From Cytophagales bacterium (GTDB lineage Bacteria > Bacteroidota > Bacteroidia > Cytophagales > Cyclobacteriaceae): 36,058 bases of DNA. Shown here piece after piece: positions 16,230 through 22,697 of this stretch (its first letter is position 1; each line of letters starts with the position of its first letter). The notes beneath the pieces were generated by a model. The model was not told where the DNA came from, did not search any database, and saw nothing but the letters and a program-made list of their open reading frames with translations. The translations under genes and the position numbers were made by a program. Location of the stretch: contig JADBYK010000083.1 in assembly GCA_020403045.1 (NCBI GenBank), positions 1 to 36,058 of the forward strand. Reading direction: 5' to 3'.

Positions 16230-16898
16230 ATGAGTACTATTGCTTTTATCTTCGACATGGACGGTGTGATCATCGACAGCAACCCCTTTCACAAAGTTGC
16301 TTTGCATCAGTTTTGTGAAAAATATGGCTACCATTTAACCGAAGAACAACTACGCAACAAAATCTACGGACGTACTAACAAACAATGGATCACGAATCTC
16401 TTCGAAAGAGAACTAAGCCCGAAAGAACTTCATGAGTTTGCCGAAGAAAAAGAGGGACTATTCCGTGATCTCTATCAACACGACATTAAAGCCTTGGCTG
16501 GTCTAAATCAATTTTTGATCAAGATGGATGAGCTAAATTTGTCGCGTGCCATTGGCACCTCAGCACCCCGTAGTAATGTTGATTTCGTGATGGAGAAAAT
16601 AAAGTTGAGTCAATACTTTCCCACCATTCTAGACGATTCATTTGTTGAACATGGAAAGCCAAACCCTGAAATTTATATAAAGTGTGCTGCTGCGTTGGGC
16701 TATTCGCCCTCCCGTTGTGTTGTTTTTGAAGATTCCATCTCAGGCGTGACAGCTGGCAAGGCCGCAGGCACGAAGGTCGTGGGCGTGGCCACCACCCATA
16801 CCCACGAAGAACTGGCCGAAACAGATTACATAATTGATGACTTTACCGATTTGGATCCGGCACAATTGATAAGTATCCTGTTCAAAAAACCAGATTAA
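16230..16898 (+). CDS. HAD-superfamily phosphatase / beta-phosphoglucomutase-like
   Basis: This is a 222-residue HAD hydrolase, subfamily IA. Motif I is FDMDGVIID (nucleophile D9, acid D11), the helical cap covers about 16-95, motif II is IGTSAPRSN, motif III is the lysine in HGKPNPEIYI, and motif IV is VFEDSISGV. The sequence resembles beta-phosphoglucomutases and sugar-phosphate phosphatases; the substrate cannot be read from the sequence. It begins 21 bases after the FG-GAP gene, so the two may share a transcript, although they are unrelated in function. Confidence 0.88.
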   Translation: MSTIAFIFDMDGVIIDSNPFHKVALHQFCEKYGYHLTEEQLRNKIYGRTNKQWITNLFERELSPKELHEFAEEKEGLFRDLYQHDIKALAGLNQFLIKMDELNLSRAIGTSAPRSNVDFVMEKIKLSQYFPTILDDSFVEHGKPNPEIYIKCAAALGYSPSRCVVFEDSISGVTAGKAAGTKVVGVATTHTHEELAETDYIIDDFTDLDPAQLISILFKKPD

Positions 16899-16948
16899 GC
16901 GCGCGAGGACGGCATTTATTCAAATTGCCCGGTTATTTCTGGTCTGCC

Positions 16949-16981
16949 CTTGCTTATTTGAGGTTGTTTTGCCGATATTTG
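16949..16981 (+). promoter_or_regulatory. Possible promoter of the rpmB-rpmG-DUF4295 operon
   Basis: A TTG at 16950-16952 and GATATTTG at 16974-16981 (one mismatch from TAnnTTTG) are spaced 21 bases apart, acceptable for Bacteroidetes -33/-7 elements. The start of rpmB lies 37 bases downstream. Confidence 0.35.
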
Positions 16982-17018
16982 CAATCCCTTTTTGAAAAGG
17001 GCTAAAAAACGAAGATTT

Positions 17019-17258
17019 ATGGCACGGGTTTGTCAAATTACAGGAAAAAGACCTCAAACGGGTAACAATGTTTCGCATGCGAACAATAAAACGAAGCGGA
17101 AATTCTATCCTAATCTCCAAACAAAAAAATTCTTTATTCCTGAGGAGGATAAGTGGGTTACATTGAAAGTATCTACCAAAGCGATTAAAACGATCAATTT
17201 GAGAGGTATTTCAGCCGTTTTGAAAGAGGCAAAAGAAAAAGGCACGTTTACAGCCTAA
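17019..17258 (+). CDS. rpmB: 50S ribosomal protein bL28
   Basis: This is a 79-residue ribosomal protein. The N-terminus MARVCQITGKRPQTGNNVSH is the family signature, and KRKFYPNLQTKKFFIP follows. The frame is open to 16992, but the ATG at 17019 starts exactly at the conserved N-terminus. The four-cysteine zinc form is not present; only C5 remains. No Shine-Dalgarno is seen; the start context is TTTATGGCA. It is followed by bL33 after 21 bases. Confidence 0.97.
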   Translation: MARVCQITGKRPQTGNNVSHANNKTKRKFYPNLQTKKFFIPEEDKWVTLKVSTKAIKTINLRGISAVLKEAKEKGTFTA

Positions 17259-17279
17259 CATTTTTAACATAGTTACACC

Positions 17280-17462
17280 ATGGCAAGGAACAAAAACAGA
17301 ATACAAGTAATTTTAGAGTGTACCGAGCACAAAGCAAGTGGTATGCCTGGCATGAGTCGCCACATTACTACGAAAAACCGCAAGAATACAACTGAGCGGA
17401 TTGAGCTTAAGAAGTACAATCCGATCTTGAAAAAACAAACCATCCACAAAGAAATTAAATAA
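17280..17462 (+). CDS. rpmG: 50S ribosomal protein bL33
   Basis: This 60-residue protein has the bL33 core [11 protein letters not shown] and [20 protein letters not shown]. It is the zinc-free form, lacking the two CxxC pairs. Between the halves it carries [10 protein letters not shown], a slightly longer loop. The start context ACCATGGCA is A-rich and lacks a Shine-Dalgarno. It lies between rpmB and the DUF4295 gene, two bases before the latter's ATG. Confidence 0.97.
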   Translation: MARNKNRIQVILECTEHKASGMPGMSRHITTKNRKNTTERIELKKYNPILKKQTIHKEIK

Positions 17463-17464
17463 CC

Positions 17465-17620
17465 ATGGCAAAGAAAGTTGTTGCATCGCTCAAGAAAACA
17501 GACGGTAAAAACTACGCAAAGGTTATCCGTGCGGTAAGATCAGAGAAGACAGGTTCTTACATCTTCAAAGAAGAAATCGTTACTACTGATTTGGTGAAGG
17601 AAGTACTCGCCAAAAAGTAA
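17465..17620 (+). CDS. DUF4295 small ribosomal protein (probably bL38)
   Basis: This 51-codon gene begins ATGGCAAAGAAAGTTGTTGC and encodes a basic protein (MAKKVVASLKKTDGKNYAKV ... LVKEVLAKK). It starts two bases after the bL33 stop, with the same ACCATGGCA context. DUF4295 is a Bacteroidetes-specific family found after rpmB-rpmG. I recall that structural work on a Flavobacterium ribosome identified a phylum-specific large-subunit protein named bL38 and believe this is that family, but I cannot verify the link here. The gene is easily missed by length cut-offs. Confidence 0.88.
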   Translation: MAKKVVASLKKTDGKNYAKVIRAVRSEKTGSYIFKEEIVTTDLVKEVLAKK

Positions 17621-17643
17621 TTTGATTCTATAAATTTATAACG

Positions 17644-17667
17644 AAGTCCCCTTGAGGGACTTTTTTG
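17644..17667 (+). terminator. Intrinsic terminator after DUF4295, upstream of ftsY
   Basis: AAGTCCC (17644-17650) pairs with GGGACTT (17656-17662) across a CTTGA loop and is followed by a run of six T. It ends about 15 bases before the ftsY ATG, so ftsY must be expressed through read-through or from a promoter overlapping the hairpin. Confidence 0.8.
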
Positions 17668-17681
17668 TTTACCCTCTAGAT

Positions 17682-18638
17682 ATGTCTTTTTTAGGAAATC
17701 TCTTTTCGAAGGAAAAAAAAGAATCTCTCGACCAAGGTCTTGAGAAGTCGAAAGAGAATTTTTTTAGCAAGCTTGGAAAAGCGATTGCGGGAAAATCTTC
17801 TGTTGACGAGGAAGTATTAGACCAACTGGAAGAGATCCTTATTTCTTCGGATGTGGGAGTAGACACCACATTAAAAATCATTCAGCGCATCCAGGCGAGA
17901 GTAGCTAGAGATAAATATGTCGGCACGACCGAGCTAGACTCTATTCTAAAACAAGAAATAGCGCATCTGCTTTCTGAAAACAATACAGAAGACCTGGCAG
18001 ACTTTGAAACGCCTACAGGAAAAAAGCCTTATGTTCTTTTAATAGTAGGGGTAAATGGAGTTGGCAAAACTACTACAATTGGAAAATTAGCTGCTCAATT
18101 TAAGAAAAGAGGAAAATCGGTTGTCCTAGGTGCAGCCGATACCTTTCGGGCTGCGGCTGTTGATCAACTAAAATTGTGGGGCGAGCGAGTGGGTGTACCA
18201 GTCATTTCAAAAGGAATGAACACAGATCCATCCGCGGTGGCTTTTGAAGCGGTTGAAAAAGGGGTTGAATTGGGAGCTGATGTCATTGTCATCGATACGG
18301 CTGGTAGGCTTCACACCAAAATAAACCTGATGCAAGAGCTATCAAAGATCAAACGTGTCATTCAAAAAGTAATTCCGGATGCCCCACACGATGTGATGCT
18401 CGTGTTGGATGGCAGCACTGGTCAAAATGCAGTTGTGCAGGCACGAGAGTTTACAAAAGCAACAGATGTGACCTGTTTAGCCATAACTAAGCTAGATGGC
18501 ACCGCCAAAGGTGGCGTTGTGATTGGCATCTCTGACGAATTCAAGATACCGGTTAAATACATTGGCGTAGGCGAAAAAATTGACGATCTCCAAACCTTTA
18601 ACAAGAAGGAGTTTGTGGATTCGCTGTTCAAGAGATAG
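17682..18638 (+). CDS. ftsY: Signal recognition particle receptor FtsY
   Basis: FtsY is the SRP receptor GTPase for co-translational membrane targeting. The 318 residues have a short charged N-terminus, the N domain (about 25-105) and the G domain: GVNGVGKTT (123-131), DTFRAAA (153-159), DTAGR (205-209), TKLDGTAKGG (269-278). The frame is open to 17652, but that start lies inside the terminator hairpin; the ATG at 17682 (MSFLGNLFSK) fits the family and is preferred. It lacks the long acidic A domain of E. coli FtsY, as usual outside Proteobacteria. Confidence 0.96.
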   Translation: MSFLGNLFSKEKKESLDQGLEKSKENFFSKLGKAIAGKSSVDEEVLDQLEEILISSDVGVDTTLKIIQRIQARVARDKYVGTTELDSILKQEIAHLLSENNTEDLADFETPTGKKPYVLLIVGVNGVGKTTTIGKLAAQFKKRGKSVVLGAADTFRAAAVDQLKLWGERVGVPVISKGMNTDPSAVAFEAVEKGVELGADVIVIDTAGRLHTKINLMQELSKIKRVIQKVIPDAPHDVMLVLDGSTGQNAVVQAREFTKATDVTCLAITKLDGTAKGGVVIGISDEFKIPVKYIGVGEKIDDLQTFNKKEFVDSLFKR

Positions 18639-18643
18639 GTACC

Positions 18644-19681
18644 TTAAAAATAATTCTCCACAGCAAATCGATACTGGTCGACAAATATCTTTTTGAAAGC
18701 CTCAACATTATTCATTTCGTAAAAAAGTAAGATCGACTTCTTATATTCGCTCGGGCTAATGCTGCGGTAGGATAGTGGGCATTTATTTGCAGCCAACAAA
18801 AGCGCATTAGCCGTCAGCCTTGCTGTTCTTTTATTTCCGTCATCAAAAGGTTGTATGTAGCTTATCAACAGTAATGCTCTCAGAGCTTTCTCAAACACAT
18901 TTTCAACATCATTTACCGACTTACATAAGTTTTCCACAGCTTCTTCTATTACAAACTGATTGTCGGGTGGAGTATACTTTGTCCCTGTAATTCTTACCTT
19001 TCGATTTCGGATTGATTTGGCGATGCCCAATTTTTGCGTAAGTAACGTATGTATATCAATAATTTTGGTGATCGCCAATCGATTGAACAAGTCTGCATTT
19101 TCTCTAGTGTATTCAATAGCTGCTTTGTGGTTCAAGAGCATGACTGCCTCTTCTTGGGTGTGATTGGGGGCTGCAATATTGTATTTCAATAGTTGTTCAG
19201 TATCTAACAAATCATATGTATTGCCTTCTATTTGTGATGATTTCCAAGACAACTCGATCATCAACCTTTCAAATTCTCGTTTATAGTTTGTAGCCGAAAT
19301 GTCCTTTATTTTCTTTTGATAGGATGCTGTGAGTTTATCCAATAAAGTGATTTCGCTCTTGGTGAACAAAGGCACACTTTTGAAGCTCTCAAAAATGGAT
19401 GGATTGTACTTTTCTAAGATTTTACGACTGTCAACATCAATCTTGAAATAATCATCTACGCTGATTTTAGCATGAACGAGCCCTTTCAAGTTTACCCGGT
19501 ATTTTGTGCGTGGGCCGTTTCCTTCCGAAAGAATAAAATTGCTCTTCTTTAACTTTACCAGCTGCCTATTCATTGTAGGGATCGAAACCTTTTTGGCTGC
19601 TTTTTCTAAAATTGAAGAAATACCGATTGGTTCATTTTTTAATATGATCCAGAATATCTCTTGTTGACGCAGTGTATCCAT
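18644..19681 (-). CDS. Fic-domain protein with N-terminal winged helix; motif His replaced by Gln
   Basis: This is a 345-residue protein. Residues 1-70 look like a winged helix (QEIFWIILKNEPIGISSILE ... MNRQLVKLKKSNFI). A class II inhibitory motif is seen as S148-xxx-E152-G153 (SSQIEGN). The Fic core motif reads Q277-PFDDGNKRTAR, where the canonical motif starts with the catalytic histidine (HPFx(D/E)GNGR). Canonical Fic proteins transfer AMP or other nucleotide moieties to target proteins; with glutamine here, the activity may be lost or changed. There is no adjacent Fic antitoxin. Three copies of a nonamer upstream may be an autoregulatory site. It is convergent with ftsY. Confidence 0.88.
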   Translation of the reverse strand: MDTLRQQEIFWIILKNEPIGISSILEKAAKKVSIPTMNRQLVKLKKSNFILSEGNGPRTKYRVNLKGLVHAKISVDDYFKIDVDSRKILEKYNPSIFESFKSVPLFTKSEITLLDKLTASYQKKIKDISATNYKREFERLMIELSWKSSQIEGNTYDLLDTEQLLKYNIAAPNHTQEEAVMLLNHKAAIEYTRENADLFNRLAITKIIDIHTLLTQKLGIAKSIRNRKVRITGTKYTPPDNQFVIEEAVENLCKSVNDVENVFEKALRALLLISYIQPFDDGNKRTARLTANALLLAANKCPLSYRSISPSEYKKSILLFYEMNNVEAFKKIFVDQYRFAVENYF

Positions 19682-19687
19682 ATACTT

Positions 19688-19752
19688 ATCCTATCATAAA
19701 TATATAAAAATCCTATCAATATGATGTATTCAATCAATGGGAATGATAGGAT
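19688..19752. promoter_or_regulatory. Three-site ATCCTATCA operator upstream of the Fic gene
   Basis: ATCCTATCA occurs at 19688-19696 and 19710-19718 (22 bp apart, about two helical turns) and in inverted form, TGATAGGAT, at 19744-19752. The nearest copy is seven bases from the Fic start codon. The winged-helix domain of the Fic protein is the obvious candidate binder, which is an inference. Confidence 0.55.
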
Positions 19753-19794
19753 TGGTTGCGGATCATGTTTGATTACGTTTGAAAACCTAATTCT

Positions 19795-20484
19795 TTACCT
19801 GAGATTCGGGGTCTCTCGCCAGGCAAATCTCCAGAAAAGCTGATAATTGAAACCCCAGTAGGGCGTTTCAGAAATGATTCCGTACCCCGGCATATCGTAG
19901 GGTTGTAGAGCACCACCTCCGCTTGCAGAGGGCGCAAACTTTATTCGAGCTGTATAGCCCATCCAAAAGCCACCCACAATCTTTACTCGCAAACCAGAGG
20001 TCACCTCTACCCAACTGCCGTTTACACTACTATTGGTTTCGTTGCCAACGATCCCACCAAAGCCTGTGTAAAAAGTGCTGTTCTTATATTGGACCGATTC
20101 ATTGAAGGAAGATAGCCCATAACGCAAACCAATAAAAAACATATTCTTATCGGGATCCTTCAATAAAAAATTGATGTCGGCTCCTACTCGCAGGTAGTTC
20201 CCCGCATTTTGATAGTTACCATTACCCAACAATTGATTGGTGGCCCAGTATCCGTAATCTACTGTGAAATAGTACCGTGAAAAGTCAGTATCAAAATTTA
20301 TCTCCCAACCTTTAAACGCGTTGTCCCTACTACGAATCAACGCCATGGCATCGAAACCGACTCGCAAGCCAGTTGGAAAATATTTATTCTTTACCGTGTC
20401 AGCCCGAGTCGCAGGCTTCTCTTGACCGAAGCTTGAAACCGCACAGGCAATAACAAGGAATAGACTAAAAAAATACTTGCACAT
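19795..20484 (-). CDS. DUF6048 family outer-membrane beta-barrel protein
   Basis: The 229-residue protein begins with a signal peptide (MCKYFFSLFLVIACAVSSFG). The mature part alternates aromatic and polar residues typical of outer-membrane beta strands (FYTGFGG, WMGYTARIKF, YWGFNYQLFWRFAW) and ends in a strand-rich region. I assign DUF6048 from the LRVGFDAMALI-like N-terminus and from its partnership with DUF6452. Its start overlaps the upstream DUF6452 gene by 20 bases. Function is unknown. Confidence 0.78.
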   Translation of the reverse strand: MCKYFFSLFLVIACAVSSFGQEKPATRADTVKNKYFPTGLRVGFDAMALIRSRDNAFKGWEINFDTDFSRYYFTVDYGYWATNQLLGNGNYQNAGNYLRVGADINFLLKDPDKNMFFIGLRYGLSSFNESVQYKNSTFYTGFGGIVGNETNSSVNGSWVEVTSGLRVKIVGGFWMGYTARIKFAPSASGGGALQPYDMPGYGIISETPYWGFNYQLFWRFAWRETPNLR

Positions 20485-20959
20485 TAGTAGTTCCTTTTAG
20501 CAGGCGATTGCTGACCAATTTGTACTTAGTCGAATCATAATTTGTTTTGCGAATCTTCAGATCCAGAAAGTAGGTATAGGCGCCACATCGGGGTGCGATA
20601 ATTACACTTTCGCTGGTATAACTAAACTCGATGCTATCTTTTCGGGTAATCACACCGGATGTTGACCGAATATTAAAAACGTATTTCATCGTTTTCACCC
20701 GAGGATCGACCGGCAACGTAACCGAGCTGAAGGTTTGACCGGGTTTGTACTTGATGTAGGCGGTATCTATCCCTGAAACAAATACAAAATTGAATACCAA
20801 GGCAGAGTCTACCACAGTCCTAACTTGAGTGGTGGGATTTGTCTTAGTTTGCCTAAAATCAATTTTTATGGCTGTAGAAGCATTGATCAGGCAATCAGGT
20901 TCATTAAAACATGAAGCGCCCATTAACACGACCAGCAAAAAAAGGAGAATTCGAGCCAT
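20465..20959 (-). CDS. DUF6452 family lipoprotein
   Basis: The 164-residue protein starts with a lipoprotein signal (MARILLFLLVVLMGASC, lipidated C17). The mature part is beta-rich with few distinctive motifs and resembles DUF6452. It is directly upstream of, and overlapping with, the DUF6048 barrel gene, so the two probably act together in the envelope. An exact -7 box lies 11 bases before its start codon, suggesting an almost leaderless transcript. Confidence 0.75.
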   Translation of the reverse strand: MARILLFLLVVLMGASCFNEPDCLINASTAIKIDFRQTKTNPTTQVRTVVDSALVFNFVFVSGIDTAYIKYKPGQTFSSVTLPVDPRVKTMKYVFNIRSTSGVITRKDSIEFSYTSESVIIAPRCGAYTYFLDLKIRKTNYDSTKYKLVSNRLLKGTTNVQVFF

Positions 20960-20970
20960 TACTTTCGCAG

Positions 20971-20978
20971 CAAATATA
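20971..20978 (-). promoter_or_regulatory. -7 box of the DUF6452-DUF6048 operon
   Basis: TATATTTG followed by C on the minus strand is an exact TAnnTTTG element. Only 11 bases separate it from the ATG, so the leader would be about five bases. Confidence 0.5.
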
Positions 20979-21023
20979 CTTCAACCACTGTGCCAACTTC
21001 CGTTCCGCTGCTCGTATTTTTCT

Positions 21024-21031
21024 TAAATTTG
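21024..21031 (+). promoter_or_regulatory. -7 box of rimO
   Basis: TAAATTTG followed by C matches TAnnTTTG exactly and lies 18 bases before the rimO TTG start, giving a leader of roughly 12 bases. No clear -33 element was found. Confidence 0.5.
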
Positions 21032-21049
21032 CTCCCTTATTAGAAGAAA

Positions 21050-22360
21050 TTGAAAACGAAAGGCGTTAAAAAGACGAAAGTCAATATCGTTACACTAGGT
21101 TGTTCTAAAAACCTCGTGGATTCTGAAGTACTACTTACCCAGTTGAAGGGCAACGGCATTGATGCCACCCACGAGTCAAAAAAAGACGATTCAAATATCG
21201 TAGTCATCAATACCTGTGGCTTTATCGATAATGCCAAACAGGAATCCATCGACACTATTCTGCGCTATGTGGATGCCAAAGAAGAAGGATTGGTAGAAAA
21301 GGTGTATGTAACAGGCTGCCTTTCGCAGCGCTACAGTCAAGATTTAGAAAAAGAAATTCCGGAAGTAGACGCGTGGTTTGGCACACGCGATTTATCTCGA
21401 CTACTAAAACAATTGAACGCCAATTACAAACATGAATTAGTCGGGGAACGCATTCTTACCAATCCCAGTCATTTTGCTTACCTGAAAATTTCAGAAGGAT
21501 GCGACCGCCCCTGCTCTTTTTGCGCCATTCCATTGATGCGCGGAAAACACGTTTCGCGGCCAATGGAAGAATTAGTGCTAGAGGCAAGAAACCTTGCGAA
21601 AAACGGAACCAAAGAACTACTGCTTATTGCGCAAGATTCTACCTACTACGGACAAGATATTTATAAAAAACGCAACCTCTCGGATCTTCTGAAAAAACTT
21701 TCAGATGTGGAAGGTATCGATTGGATCCGTTTGCATTATGCTTTCCCGATGGGTTTTCCGTTAGACGTTTTGGAAACTATGGCTGAGAGAGATAATATTT
21801 GCAAATACCTCGACATCCCCCTTCAGCACGGCTCCTCTGAAATGTTGAAAATGATGAGGCGTGGCATCACTCGTGAAAAAACAGAAGAGCTAATACAAAC
21901 TATCCGCGAGAAAGTACCAGGCATTGCCATTCGCACTACTTTAATTGCCGGGCACCCCGGTGAATCAGAAGCTTACTTTGAAGAGATGATGCGATTTGTA
22001 GAGCGTTCTCGTTTCGATCGATTAGGCGTGTTTCCTTATTCACATGAAGAAAATACCCACTCACATTCTTTTGCGGATGATGTTCCGGCTGATGTAAAAC
22101 AAGAGCGTGTTGATGCTTTGATGGAATTGCAGCAGGGGATTTCGCTGGAGCTTAATCAAGCGAAAGTGGGCAAGACATTCAAAGTTCTCGTTGACCGGAA
22201 AGAAGGCGGAAGTTTTATTGGACGCACAGAGCATGATTCACCCGAAGTGGATAATGAAGTTATCTTTGAAGGCACAAGTGAGTATTTAAGGATTGGAGAT
22301 TTTGTTCAAGCCAAAGTCACCAGTGCCACCGAGTTTGATTTGATGGCACAGGTCATTTAG
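21050..22360 (+). CDS. rimO: Ribosomal protein uS12 methylthiotransferase RimO
   Basis: RimO adds a methylthio group to an aspartate of ribosomal protein uS12. The 436 residues include the N-terminal methylthiotransferase domain with cluster ligands C18, C56 and C90, the radical SAM motif C151-DRP-C155-SF-C158, and the C-terminal TRAM domain (about 370-436). The SAM-domain text FCAIPLMRGKHVSRP and IRLHYAFP indicates RimO rather than MiaB or MtaB. The start is TTG (21050); no in-frame ATG exists before the conserved KVNIVTLGCSKN, so I accept it. Confidence 0.95.
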   Translation: MKTKGVKKTKVNIVTLGCSKNLVDSEVLLTQLKGNGIDATHESKKDDSNIVVINTCGFIDNAKQESIDTILRYVDAKEEGLVEKVYVTGCLSQRYSQDLEKEIPEVDAWFGTRDLSRLLKQLNANYKHELVGERILTNPSHFAYLKISEGCDRPCSFCAIPLMRGKHVSRPMEELVLEARNLAKNGTKELLLIAQDSTYYGQDIYKKRNLSDLLKKLSDVEGIDWIRLHYAFPMGFPLDVLETMAERDNICKYLDIPLQHGSSEMLKMMRRGITREKTEELIQTIREKVPGIAIRTTLIAGHPGESEAYFEEMMRFVERSRFDRLGVFPYSHEENTHSHSFADDVPADVKQERVDALMELQQGISLELNQAKVGKTFKVLVDRKEGGSFIGRTEHDSPEVDNEVIFEGTSEYLRIGDFVQAKVTSATEFDLMAQVI

Positions 22361-22395
22361 AGTTTTTTAACAAATCAACCGTTCGTGTCAAGAAC

Positions 22396-22539
22396 GGGTG
22401 TATGACAGTTTTGCTTAAGGTGGATAGCTCAATGGTGTACTTTGTGCAACCTTTGAGAACTTAGTGGTTTGCATTTTTACCACAGGGAACACAAAGAAAC
22501 CACAAGGGTCACGGAGAAATGTAAAACTGTCGTACACCC
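22396..22539. mobile_element. 144-bp MITE-like element with 17-bp TIRs and 8-bp target duplication
   Basis: The ends are GGGTGTATGACAGTTTT (22396-22412) and AAAACTGTCGTACACCC (22523-22539), inverted repeats with 16 of 17 identical. TCAAGAAC stands immediately outside both ends (22388-22395 and 22540-22547), a perfect 8-bp target site duplication. The interior includes ACCACAGGGAACACAAAG, a variant of the ACCACAGAG-type repeat widespread in bacterial genomes, and a rough inverted copy of it, so the whole element can fold into one long hairpin. It has no coding capacity and must be moved by a transposase encoded elsewhere. Confidence 0.85.
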
Positions 22540-22601
22540 TCAAGAACTTAAGTTCCCAACCAGCCGTTAGTTGCAAGTATGCCTAATAATTATCTGATTT
22601 G

Positions 22602-22630
22602 TTGCTGATACTTGTACTGCGTAGCTTTCG
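22602..22630 (+). promoter_or_regulatory. Possible bshC promoter
   Basis: TTG at 22602-22604 and TAGCTTTCG from 22622 are 17 bases apart; the second deviates by one base from TAnnTTTG. The bshC start lies 68 bases downstream. Confidence 0.3.
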
Positions 22631-22697
22631 TAAAAAAGAATCCATCAATTCTAGTGTAAGATGAAAAGTTGTCAAATAAACTTACCAGCGAAGTAGT

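Larger units (their letters stand above)
22361..22697. other. Intergenic region between rimO and bshC
   Basis: These 337 bases carry no gene. The first part holds a MITE-like insertion (22388-22547). The remainder contains a loose inverted pair (CAAGTAT near 22574 and ATACTTG near 22608) and a possible bshC promoter. Confidence 0.7.

Noticed and set aside
22574-22614. CAAGTAT/ATACTTG inverted pair before bshC
   Set aside because: Seven bases with a long loop; likely chance.
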